Of a stretch of 64,000 nucleotides of DNA, positions 30,795 to 41,397 are shown in pieces. The DNA comes from Tritrichomonas musculus. Taxonomy: Eukaryota > Parabasalia > Tritrichomonadida > Tritrichomonadidae. The first letter of the stretch is position 1; the number at the start of each line of letters is the position of its first letter. The DNA lies in NCBI GenBank assembly GCA_039105265.1, contig JAPFFF010000019.1, positions 372,001 to 436,000 of the forward strand, in the 5' to 3' direction. Under the pieces are notes generated by a model. It had not been told where the DNA came from. It ran no database searches and worked only from the letters and a program-made list of their open reading frames with translations. The translations under genes and the position numbers were made by a program.

Positions 30795-31479
30795 TTCTAT
30801 GAATTCTAGAAGCTGTCACTTTTATTGTTAATAAAATTTGAATTCAACATAGAAAAATCAAAGAAAAGACCAAAAATTTTCTGAAGGTTTATAACGTTTA
30901 AAAATAATTTCATTCAATATTGTTATAAATAAATATTTTTAAATCCTTTGGAAATCATTTTATTACATGTGTATTATTATAATAAAACAAAATTTTTTTC
31001 ACAACCTAAATCTGTTAATAATTTGAAATAAAAATCGTTTTTTTTTTATTATTATTTTTGGAATCTTCGAAATTTAAAACGTTTTTTTTTTTGTATATAT
31101 AGAAACAGTTTTAAATTTTTCAATATGAATAATATTTATATCCATATATTCTTATATAAGATTAATATTTTTAATTTTAAATATATAATTTCAAACATTT
31201 CTATTACATTATTTTTATACAATTATTTTTAATTGTATAAAAATAATTGTATAAAAATATTTATAACCACATAAAAAAGCTCGACTCTAACGGTTATTGA
31301 AAATCGTCGTTTCGACTTCATATTGAAATATTATATAGTATATTGGTTTTTAAGCAAACTTTATAAAGACCAGAAAAAAATCTATAGTAGGGGAAAAACA
31401 TTATTTATGTTTTAAAAATCCAAGTTATCAAAAAGTTTAACTTTTCAGAACTAACGTACGAATTTTAATTCTAAACGTT
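30795..31479. other. Intergenic, with a strong hairpin
   Basis: About 690 bases upstream of the cyclase. A perfect 17-bp stem, ATTATTTTTATACAATT (31208-31224) and its complement (31231-31247), closes a 6-base loop. TCAAAAAGTTTAACTTTT lies near 31429. No gene seen. The hairpin could be a tiny inverted-repeat element or an extruding cruciform. Confidence 0.55.
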
Positions 31480-31705
31480 TTTAGGTTACAAAATTTTTAC
31501 CGATTCTTACCGCCAGCCGCGGGGTCTCGACTCGGCTTCGCTTCGCTCAGCCTCGCTCGACGCCCGCTAGGTAATATGTAGCCTCGGTAAAAATTATGTA
31601 AAAATATAAAAAGATTTTATTTTATCAAACATTTATTTAAGATTATTTTTTCTGAGGATTTTCCACTTTTTGAAGTCTCCTCACAAAAGTACAACTACCT
31701 TATAT
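31480..31705 (+). mobile_element. GC-cored MITE, diverged copy 1
   Basis: Shares with 34453-34803, in the opposite orientation, a conspicuously GC-rich core of about 65 bp (ACCGCCAGCCGCGGG, then GTCTCGACTCGGCTTCGC, ending near CGCTAGGT). It also shares the flanks TTTTTACCGATTCTT and ATTATGTAAAAATATAAAAAG, and one end with CCACTTTTTGAAG. The left half is not recognisable, so this copy is older or truncated. No target duplication found. Confidence 0.65.
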
Positions 31706-31870
31706 TTTTTTTAAAATTAATCCAGCTTATTTATGATTCAACTTATAAGTTTAAATTATAATAAAAAAGAATATATTCATGTTTTCATATTAATATGAAA
31801 TAGAAAAAAGAAAATTGATAAATTTTTATTACAATTATATACGTAAGTGCATAGCAAATTAAAAAAAAAA

Positions 31871-32524
31871 TTAAATTAAATCAATTGGTAACTTTTCGCG
31901 AATTGTATCTCGGATTCGAGATAAATATCTCATTTTTGAAAGAGATTCAGCCGCAGCTTTTGGATCAGTAATTTGGTTGTTATTAATTTTTAATGAAGCA
32001 GATAGTGTTTCTTTTTCATCATGTATCCTTTTTTGAACGTCAGATAGCAATTTAACAAGATCTGCTGAATCTGATGCAGATTCGACCTGTTCATGGATTT
32101 CAAGCACGTCCATTAAATAAGATGGAGGAACATCAGCTTTTGTATTCTGTTTATATAATTGAAGAATATATTCTCCTCTTTTAATTGGATCAGAAAGTGT
32201 TTTATATCCATCATTTACACAGCATGAAACTTGATCTGCAGTTGAAAGTTCATTTTTTGAAGCTTGATAAAACTTGTCAGGATGAACTTGCCTTTGGTAT
32301 CCTTTATAGGTTTGAAGTAGTTTTGATGAATCGATATCATAGGATTTAGGCAAATTAAAAAGCGTAAAATAATTATCTATATTCATTGGTAATAATTTAT
32401 GGCAATTTTGGCAGAAAAATTCGCAATCTTTATGTTCTACCATTTTATGGCAATTCCAACAGCAAGTTTTTTTGCAATCAACTGCAAAAAAGCGAGTAAA
32501 TCCTTTGGTAAAAGCACTAATCAT
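31871..32524 (-). CDS. Jac1/HscB-type J-protein co-chaperone with zinc ribbon
   Basis: 217 residues. The J-domain has the diagnostic HPD (QVHPDKF, about residue 81) followed by a C-terminal three-helix HscB-like domain (SYLMDVLEIHEQVE), which binds the Fe-S scaffold protein in this family. Two CxxC pairs (CWNC and CQNC, about residues 22-39) form the N-terminal zinc ribbon seen in animal HSC20. The first 20 residues (MISAFTKGFTRFF) resemble short hydrogenosomal presequences. The protein would therefore drive Hsp70-dependent Fe-S cluster transfer in the hydrogenosome; the location is inferred. TTCAAAAAGT and its complement both lie just upstream (32553-32580). Intact length for the family. Confidence 0.9.
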   Translation of the reverse strand: MISAFTKGFTRFFAVDCKKTCCWNCHKMVEHKDCEFFCQNCHKLLPMNIDNYFTLFNLPKSYDIDSSKLLQTYKGYQRQVHPDKFYQASKNELSTADQVSCCVNDGYKTLSDPIKRGEYILQLYKQNTKADVPPSYLMDVLEIHEQVESASDSADLVKLLSDVQKRIHDEKETLSASLKINNNQITDPKAAAESLSKMRYLSRIRDTIREKLPIDLI

Positions 32525-32757
32525 AATTTTTTATTAAAATATAAACAAGGAACGCCACTTTTTGAACTGCGTTCAAAAAGTGTCTAGTACACAGTTTTTT
32601 TCTTTTAGAAAAAAGACAATATCTATATAAAAGGCATTCAAATAAACAATACTTTAGTCAAAATTTTATTCATAAATTAGCATAGCATAAAAAACTTTAT
32701 TAATGCTTTCTGTAAAAAAACTAACAAAAGTTTGTAATTAGCAAAAACGCGAATCAG

Positions 32758-34413
32758 TTATTAACATCAATGTTTGTCTGTCGTTAGCATAGATGTTTTT
32801 CTGTTGTTAGCATCGATGTTTTTCTGTTGTCAGCATCGATGTTTTTCTGTTGTCAGCATCGATGTTTGTATGTTGTTAGCATCAATGTTTGTCTGTTGTC
32901 AGCATCGATGTTTGAATGTTGTTAGCATCGATGTTTGTATGTTGTCAGCATCGATGTTTGTCTGTCGTTAGCATCAATGTTTGTCTGTTGTTGGCATCGA
33001 TGTTTGTCTGTCGTTAGCATCAATGTTTGTCTGTTGTTGGCATCGATGTTTATCTGTTGTCAGCATCGATGTTTGAATGTTGTTAGCATCAATGTTTATC
33101 TGTTGTTCGCATCGATGTTTATCTGTTGTTAGCATCGATGTTTATCTGTTGTTAGCATCGATGTTTTTCTGTTGTCAGCATCGATGTTTTTCTGTTGTCA
33201 GCATCGATGTTTGTATGTTGTTAGCATCAATGTTTGTCTGTTGTCAGCATCGATGTTTGAATGTTGTTAGCATCGATGTTTATCTGTTGTTAGCATCGAT
33301 GTTTGTATGTTGTCAGCATCGATGTTTGTATGTTGTTAGCATCAATGTTTATCTGTTGTTAGTATCGATGTTTGTATGTTGTTAGCATCGATGTTTATCT
33401 GTTGTTAGCATCGATGTTTGTCTGTTGTAAGCATCGATGTTTATCTGTTGTTAGCATCGATGTTTATCTGTTGTTAGTATCGATGTTTGTATGTTGTTAG
33501 CATCGATGTTTATCTGTTGTTAGCATCGATGTTTATCTGTTGTAAGCATCGATGTTTTTCTGTTGTCAGCATCGATGTTTGAATGTTGTTAGCATCGATG
33601 TTTGTATGTTGTTAGCATCGATGTTTTTCTGTTGTTAGCATTGATGTTTGAATGTTGTAAGCATCGATGTTTGTATGTTGTCAGCATCGATGTTTGTATG
33701 TTGTTAGCATCAATGTTTATCTGTTGTTAGTATCGATGTTTGTATGTTGTTAGCATCGATGTTTATCTGTTGTTAGCATCGATGTTTGTCTGTTGTAAGC
33801 ATCGATGTTTATCTGTTGTTAGCATCGATGTTTATCTGTTGTTAGCATCGATGTTTGTATGTTGTTAGCATCGATGTTTTTCTGTTGTTAGCATTGATGT
33901 TTGAATGTTGTTAGCATCGATGTTTGTATGTTGTCAGCATCGATGTTTGTATGTTGTTAGCATCAATGTTTATCTGTTGTTAGTATCGATGTTTGTATGT
34001 TGTTAGCATCGATGTTTATCTGTTGTTAGCATCGATGTTTGTCTGTTGTAAGCATCGATGTTTATCTGTTGTTAGCATCGATGTTTATCTGTTGTTAGCA
34101 TCGATGTTTATCTGTTGTTAGTATCGATGTTTGTATGTTGTTAGCATCGATGTTTATCTGTTGTTAGCATCGATGTTTATCTGTTGTTAGTATCGATGTT
34201 TGTATGTTGTTAGCATCGATGTTTATCTGTTGTTAGCATCGATGTTTATCTGTTGTTAGTATCGATGTTTGTATGTTGTTAGCATCGATGTTTGTCTGTT
34301 GTAAGCATCGATGTTTATCTGTTGTTAGCATCGATGTTTATCTGTTGTTAGTATCGATGTTTGTATGTTGTTAGCATCAATATTTATCTGTTGCTAGCAT
34401 CAATGTTTGTCAA
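32758..34413. repeat. 23-bp minisatellite, 72 units
   Basis: Tandem units built on TTGTTAGCATCGATG plus TTT and a variable end (GTCTG, ATCTG, TTCTG, GAATG, GTATG). The first phase-fixed unit is 32758-32780 and the last 34391-34413, exactly 72 x 23 bases, so the register is kept from end to end. Each standard unit carries the palindrome CATCGATG. Higher-order structure is visible: the block starting GTTTGTATGTTGTCAGC begins at 33301, 33669 and 33922, offsets of 16 and 11 units. Because 23 is not a multiple of three, the frames read as a 23-residue Cys/Val-rich repeat. That is a by-product of the period and not evidence of a gene. Confidence 0.97.
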
Positions 34414-34452
34414 TATTTAAGATAATATTATCTGGCGGTAGGATTATCTGGT

Positions 34453-34803
34453 TGTGGAATTTTGATCAACTAAAGTATAGTTAGTCTTTTCTGAAGAACC
34501 TTCAAAAAGTGGAAATCATTCAGAAAAAATAATCTAAATAAAATAATTGAAAAAAAAAAAAACAAATCTTTTTATATTTTTACATAATTTTTAGACTACA
34601 TACCGCCTAGCGGACGTCGAGCGAGGCTGAACGAAGCGAAGCCGAGTCGAGATCCCGCGGCTGGCGGTAAGAATCGGTAAAAATTTTTGTAACATAAAAA
34701 GATTATTTTATTATTTTTTTTATTTGATTATTTTTTCAGAATGATTTCCACTTTTTGAAGGTTCTTCAGAAAAGAATAACTATATTTGAGTTGATCCTGG
34801 AAT
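34453..34803 (-). mobile_element. GC-cored MITE, copy 2, with long TIRs
   Basis: Terminal inverted repeats of about 65-70 bp (GATCAACT.. at 34465 against its complement ending at 34796) contain CTTTTCTGAAGAACC and TTCAAAAAGTGGAAATC. They enclose the GC-rich core (about 34605-34668) also found inverted at 31480-31705. TTATCTGG flanks both sides (34445-34452 and 34804-34811), an 8-bp target duplication. No coding capacity. The outermost 12 bases match poorly, so the exact termini are approximate. Confidence 0.75.
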
Positions 34804-35357
34804 TTATCTGGCTATGAGATTAAACTATTTTATTTCTTTTTGATAAATTAATTAAAAAAAAAAAAAAATAAAATAAAATAAAAAAAAAAAAAAAATAAAA
34901 AAATTAAATTCTATGAGCTTTATGAAAAAAATAACTGAAAATTTTTTTTATTAAAATATCTTAATCAAAAAGAAATAAAATAGTTTACAATTATTATTAC
35001 AAATGCAAATAATAATATACTTAAATTAATTATTATCCAAAATATTTTAAAACAATATGATGGCTGGATAAGTTCAGGTCTTATTTTTTTGGGGTTTTGT
35101 TTTATTATATTAAGATAAATATTTGAAATATATCGTTATTTGGCCGCCCAATCATAAAAATAAGAATTCTTAAGAATTTTTTTTTTTTAAGGCTGTAGTT
35201 TAAATGGGTATTCAATTTTTGAAAGTATATATATAAAAATAAAATTATCTCAATAATAAAAGTAAAATTCAAGAAAAGGGCTCAATCACGATTTTTTAAA
35301 TTTTATTTAATATCTTTATGAATTATTTTCTTTTTTATATTTTTATGAATGAGAGTT

Positions 35358-35444
35358 GAAAATGTGAAATACGTAAAGATGCATAAACTTTTGAAAAAGT
35401 TGTATCAAAAAATCTAAAAAAGTGATGATGTATTTCACATTTTC
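35358..35444. repeat. 15-bp inverted repeat
   Basis: GAAAATGTGAAATAC (35358-35372) and its exact complement (35430-35444) are separated by 57 bases. They could be the ends of a very small inverted-repeat element or a hairpin. No target duplication recognised. Confidence 0.55.
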
Positions 35445-36663
35445 AGCTTTAATTTTCAATATTTCGGATTTTTTGATCTCTAATATCTATTCATCACTTG
35501 AATTCTAAAATCACCATTGAGATCTTTTTTTGATTTTTGTTTTTTACATTTTGATTGATATTTATTCACTTATTAAAATAGTTGATATTTAATAAAAATT
35601 GGACATTATAACACAAAATATAATAAAAAATTTAAATAACTTGATTTTTATTTTTTATCTCCTCTCAAAGAGTATTAAATGAATGCAAAATTTTATAAAA
35701 AATTATCCAAATATGTACGTTAATTATAAAGGTCATAAAATTTTTAAAAAAGAAAGTTTTTAAAGATTAAATGAAATAATATAAATCATTCGCTTGTGAA
35801 TATGCTATTAATACTTTTAAAAAAGTAAAATATCTTTTTTATGTCCCGATCTGGTGAACTTTTTTGAAATAATAATATTTCGATAATTTTGCACAAATAA
35901 GAAATCAATGAATATTGTTTTAATATATAATTTTATCATATTGCAAATCATAAAAAAATAACATTTATTTAAACATAAAAAGCATTCAACATTTCAAAAA
36001 ATACAAATTTTTATTTTTTGTCATCCAAATTTGATTAGAAAGAATAATGAAATTTCACCTCTACCTCTTATTTTGATATATGATATTTTTGATGTGGCAT
36101 ACAATCAAATTATATTATTTTTATTTCTTCAATCAATCTATTGAATAAAAAAAATTCATATTAAGCTGCTTTTTTGAATGAAAAATGAAGTTAATAATGG
36201 AAAATTGTTTATTTTATCAGTTTAAAGTCATTGATTTTTATTGCTATTCAACACTTAGAAACAGAATGAATAATACTACTTATATACTAAAAATAACATG
36301 CTTAAATAACATATAGTAAAAAACGTATTCAAATGATGTATCAAATGTCTAATTTATATGATGAGCTAAAAATATATCTAAATATTTTGTAATTATACGT
36401 TTTTAGAATAATTAATTATTATATACATGCTATATGTTTCTCTTTTTATTTTTAATCTTATGATATATATATGTTTTAAACATTTTTTTTGATATCACTT
36501 ATAGGTAGGGAAAATGGTCGGGTGGTCAATTGAAAAAAGTCGGGTATTGAGCGAAAAAAGTAGAGTATGAATGGAAAAAAATAATTCTTTTTCAGAAAAA
36601 AGTAAAGTAATCTTCAGAAATATTTTTTACTTCTTCAGAAATATTTTCTTCTTCTTTAGAAAT

Positions 36664-36695
36664 TACCCTCAAACAAATTCTTTATTTTGAGGGTA
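36664..36695. repeat. Minimal TA-flanked inverted repeat
   Basis: TA-CCCTCAAA ... TTTGAGGG-TA in 32 bases. The arms match the terminal bases of TIR element A (CCCTCAAG). It may be a collapsed or deletion derivative of that family. Confidence 0.45.
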
Positions 36696-38226
36696 AATTT
36701 TTTGGACAAGCCTTCTCAAAAAGTGAACTGCCAAATTGATTTTTCTCATTGGTAAGAAGGTTTTATGATTTTATAATAATATAATATAAAACTTTATTTT
36801 GAGCGTTTTCACTTTTTAAATAAAAGATTAAAATTCCTGGGAAAAATGTATAAATTCAAGATGCTAAAAATGTGCATGCGGTCATCCTTTATTTGGTAAA
36901 AATATAAAATTAATTATAAATAAATAAATATCAAATATATGAGAATAATTCCTTGGTCGCGTTACGCATAATTTTAATTTTATTCATGAAAAAATGTGAA
37001 AAATTTTGTAACAAAACAAAACATAGAATTCTTTCTTTTTAATTATCTTTTTGAATTGGATTTGAATTATTAAAGGAAAGATTTCCAACCTAGTGAATCT
37101 GCAAGTTCTTAACTATTTCATGAATCCAGCTTTAAACCTAAAGAAATCCAAAAATAATCAATCCAAATTCATATTATAATTATCTATAAAATTAGAATTA
37201 ATATCATGATTAATCATTTTTACATATATTAAAATATTTTTCAGTCTATTATAAAAAGGATCCTTTCATTGGAACCTTGCTTTTAATTAAAAAAAATACT
37301 AATAACCAACAAAAAAGTTTACAATTTATAATTATTTAGCATGCACTATATTAAATATCAATAAACAACTCATTGCAACATATATTTTATTATTTGCTTT
37401 CCGAAATAATAAATACAACTGATAAAAATTTTAGAAAAAAATAGAATTTTCATATCACACTTCAAAAAAAATACGATCATGTTTTGAATTTGTTACAGCT
37501 ACTCTGCAAATCTTCAATTTTTCACTTTTTCTGAGGGATAAAACATCGCTTTTTCTTCGGGCATGAAAAGATGAATTTGACAATAAATAACATATTTTTA
37601 ATATTTAATTTGTATTTAATCACATATATGATTTTAGGTCAAAAAATCAGGACAGATTTTTTTTTAACTACCTTTTTAATTATGACCGTTATTGAAAATT
37701 GAATACTATTTAAACTACCTCCTTAAGATGAATGTATATCTTCATCTTTGGATATCATAAAACAGAATTTATTTCTAAATATAAGACTTCTAAATCACAC
37801 TAATAATAGTTATTATGTTTTCTTCTTTTAAATTTCATAATATTATTTCTCTCACTATATATTTGCTAATATTCTTTTAGAATTATATCAAATTTCCCTA
37901 AAGAGTTATACATATTTCTACATTTATTTATGTATTGTGCTTATGTTAATTAAAATAAGTCTATTAAAAAATTTTAAGGGAGTAGAGAGGTGGGGGAGCT
38001 AAAAATAACGTATTTTTTATATAAAAAAATATCAAATTTTACTGTATAAAAAAAGATTTATTTTTTGTTATTGAAAGAATATGTATAAAAACTTATTTTA
38101 TTTTATTTTATCTGTATATCATATGCCTAACTTGATTAGATGTGAAGTTCTTATTTTATTATTGAAATATATTTATCTCGATATAAAAATAAATTACAAA
38201 AAAAAATTTAATATATTTTCTTTTAA

Positions 38227-38556
38227 GGGACCACTATCAAATTCTATGTTAAAAATTCTATGAGTTATCACAAAATTAATTGACTTAAAAAAAATTATTT
38301 CTTGAGTATTTTTGCTATATTTTGGTATATATAAATTATATTAATTACATATCATTTATTTCTATTCTTCTTTTAAGCCTATTCCCTTTTTTCAATAAAA
38401 AATTAAAAGTTGAAAGGAGTAAAAATTTTACAAAAATGATCGGAATGGTGAAATTTTAAAGTTTTAAACTTTTTCCGAGATAACAACTATTGAATTTTCT
38501 TTTCTATGAGTTTTCTCAATATTGAAATGTTTACAAAAAAATATGATAGTGGTCCC
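38227..38556. mobile_element. TTAA-flanked MITE nested in the P-like element
   Basis: A 330-bp segment with terminal inverted repeats GGGACCACTATCA at both ends, flanked by TTAA (38223-38226 and 38557-38560). TTAA targets are typical of piggyBac and Kolobok elements; which one cannot be told here. It is non-coding. It lies between the left end of the P-like element and the transposase, so it inserted afterwards. Confidence 0.8.
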
Positions 38557-38853
38557 TTAAAAAATAATAATGAAAATTAATATTAATATAAGTACTATTA
38601 TTTTTAATTTTTTTCTTTAAAAAATTAAAAATAAGAATTGTATGTATAATGATTTACGAAATTCTTCTTAAAGATGAAAGAAAATCTAGTTTTGATGAAT
38701 CAATTAAAAAATATAATATTTAAATAAAATAATATTAAAATATGAAAAATAAAACACTGGCCAATTCTAAACTGAGAACAATTTAATTCCACTACAGTTT
38801 CATCATTTAATACCTGGAAATATTGTCAAAAATATTTATCTTCAAATGTTCCT

Positions 38854-41049
38854 TTGTTTTTTTACATATTATTGGAATCATTAGAAAGATATAATTTATT
38901 ATTGATTAAAATTTGTGAAATTATTAGGCATGCATTTCAAAACTACAATCATGCTGATACTATTGCTAGTATGCAATGCGCAATTTATAATTATCGCATT
39001 AATCACGCTGCACCATTATCTTTGCATATTTTGTTATTTCAATTGCTTTCATCAACGTTTGTTATATCGCCAAATGAATCTATCGTTTTAATACAATGCT
39101 ATTTTGGTCCTGAAAAACTTCTTTCAGAAGATGAACTAAATCATATAATTAATGAAAAATTATCTTTTCCTCGCCGAGAAACGATACAAGAAAATAGACC
39201 AAAAACTTTCTCACAATTATGTGAAATCCAAAATGTATTTGATAAATTGAAAAAAAAAAGATTCAAATGAAAATTCTGATTCAAAAACATCTATTCAAAT
39301 TAACGATATTATGCAAGAATTAATAAAACAAGCAAAGACTCAAAAATTTCATAGAAAGAACACTTCAAAATTCCTTGCAATTTGCACAGTTGCTTTTATA
39401 TATGGTTCAAAAAGTTACAACTTTTTGAGAACTTTTTTACCACTTCCACATGAAAAAACTCTTCGAAAATGGTATTCGCCAGAAATCTTATTTTATATTA
39501 AAACTTTAACAGAAAAAGAAAATATTCCTTTAATAATTAATGAGTTTATTCAAATGGATGCAATACAAATGAACGCCACAATTGCTGTTGATGCAGCAAA
39601 GTTCAAGGATGTGAGAGGTGAAGAGATTCTTGAAGTTTTTCCTTTTTTAAAAGACATTATTCCAGATCATATATACAATAATATTTTTGTATATTATTTC
39701 CAACCTGTAAACGTTGATTCAAAGCCTTTCCCTGTGTATGTTAAGTTGTCTGAGAATGGCTCAGCAAACTATGAAACAATTAGAATAACAAATGAAATAT
39801 GTGACATTATAGAACAAATGAATATTAAGATTAATTTCGTAGCAACCGACGGGGATCACAAGTTCGATAAGCTGCATGAACTTTTTTTTAAAATTATTTT
39901 AGATGGATTTAAATCAAGACTTACATTCAAAGAAATAATTTATCATATTTGTCATTCAAAAATTGGGAAAATACCAATTAATGATTTTTTTCACTCAATT
40001 AAGAATTTACGGAGTTATTTAATAAAATATGGAGTAGAAATTGATCATTTTTATAAGGCGACCGTTTTCCCTGAAAGTTTAGTTAATTTTGATATGAAAA
40101 AAGCACTAACAGATATTACTCAAAGCGGGAAGATGAAAGACTCTTACCCTCTTGAAATATTTGCAGAAAAAAACATTTTAAAAGTAATTGAAAGTGAAAA
40201 TTGGGATTTTTTTATTATTCGTTACCTATTAATTTACTAATTAACGCTATTCGAAATCCTAACTTATCAAACGAAGTTAGAGAATATTTGTTAGAAACCG
40301 CTTTTTGCTTTTTGATGAAGTTATTTTATGACTGTATGTATATGAAATCTCCTCCACATTCCAGAATTGGCCTCATCCGTTTAATAAATACAGTGATTGG
40401 TATAACAGTAGCTCTTGAAAACAACCAACTTGTGAAATTAGGGAGCATAGGGACTCACCCACTAGAAAACTTTTATGGTCATTTGAGAATTACATGCAAT
40501 TATGATCATTCTTATAAAAACATTTTCACAGCAGTTGCCAAAACGGTTTTTATTAAAAAAGTTTTGTCTAATTATGATTTAGATCAAATGATACGTGGAC
40601 GCTCTGGTATTGGAGGAACTATGGCAACGTTAGAAAAAACTGGTGGTGTAATCCCAGATTTTTCACCTTTCGATTTATTTCGCCTTGTATTTCTGAAAAT
40701 GAAAGATCCATCACGTGATGAAAATAAGTTTGTTGTTGATTGGTATTCGAAATTTAAAACGATTCCTTGGGATGAAAGAATATCTATTCCAAGTGATGTT
40801 TCTGGTTCGAATATCGTCTCGAGGTATTTAACTGGACAGAATAAAAAAAAAGGAATTCAACTAAAGCGTCAAAAAATTGAAAAATTTCAATATGTCAGGT
40901 CATTAGAAAGAGTTTATGGAACAAATGAAACAGATGAAGCAGCTTGTCAGTCTTCTTCGATGCTCGATTTTTTGCATATTTTGTATCAACCCGTCAACGT
41001 TGACCTTTCTTTCGAAAATTACACTTCTGATATTGAGTCATATTCTTAA
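38854..41049 (+). pseudogene. P-like transposase with two frame changes
   Basis: Three readings in order: an N-terminal helical part (to 39270), a central part (to 40240) and a C-terminal part (from about 40201 to 41049). The frame changes fall at an A run (39250-39259) and a T run (40207-40213). The RNase H-like motif order resembles P/THAP9 transposases: AVDAAKF (first Asp), VATDGDHKF (second Asp), INDFFHSIKNLRS like the DPPHLIKNLRN motif, then HPLENFYGHLR with the last acidic residue. No THAP zinc finger is seen at the N-terminus. The first reading opens without an ATG, so the true start is unknown. Because both breaks sit in homopolymers, slippage or sequencing error are alternatives to decay. 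Confidence 0.8.
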
Positions 41050-41301
41050 GCCTTGGTTTTTGTATTTACAATTGTATACAACTTGTCCGTTTAAAAATTA
41101 CAATTGTAATTACATTTGTAAATACGTTATTTTCTCGATATTAGTTTTTTATTTTTATCTTGATCTACAATTATTTTTTTATATTAAAAATGTTTTAAAT
41201 TATTTAAAAATAAAAAGATAAAATAGTAAAATGTTTTTCAAATTAAATAATATTGTTTTTGATTCTTCATAAAATAAAAAAAAATTTATTCGCATTCAAA
41301 A

Positions 41302-41397
41302 AGTTTCATTAATACTACAAATCAAAAAATCGTTATTTTACGAAAAAAGACGTAAAAAAGACGTTTATAGTTTCATTAATACTACAAATCAAAAAAT
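41302..41397 (+). repeat. 29-bp direct repeat inside the P-like element
   Basis: A unit starting AGTTTCATTAATACTACAAA and ending CAAAAAAT occurs at 41302-41330 and again at 41369-41397, downstream of the transposase. Between them lies GACGTAAAAAAGACGT. Subterminal repeats of this kind can be transposase-binding sites, but this is speculative. Confidence 0.7.

Larger units (their letters stand above)
34812..37977. other. Long gene-free AT-rich stretch
   Basis: About 3.2 kb without a supported gene. It contains A-rich runs at 34855-34905, an inverted repeat at 35358-35444 and a TIR-like hairpin at 36664-36695, listed separately. A GGTCGGGTGGTC patch lies near 36513. It may be decayed mobile DNA, but no other termini could be matched by eye. 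Confidence 0.5.

Noticed and set aside
32774-33385. Cys-rich repetitive protein read from the minisatellite
   Set aside because: A 23-base period gives an open 23-residue repeat in several frames by itself; there is no stable start or end and frames are interchangeable.
32758-34413. CRISPR-like array
   Set aside because: Units follow one another with no spacers and the host is eukaryotic; it is a minisatellite.
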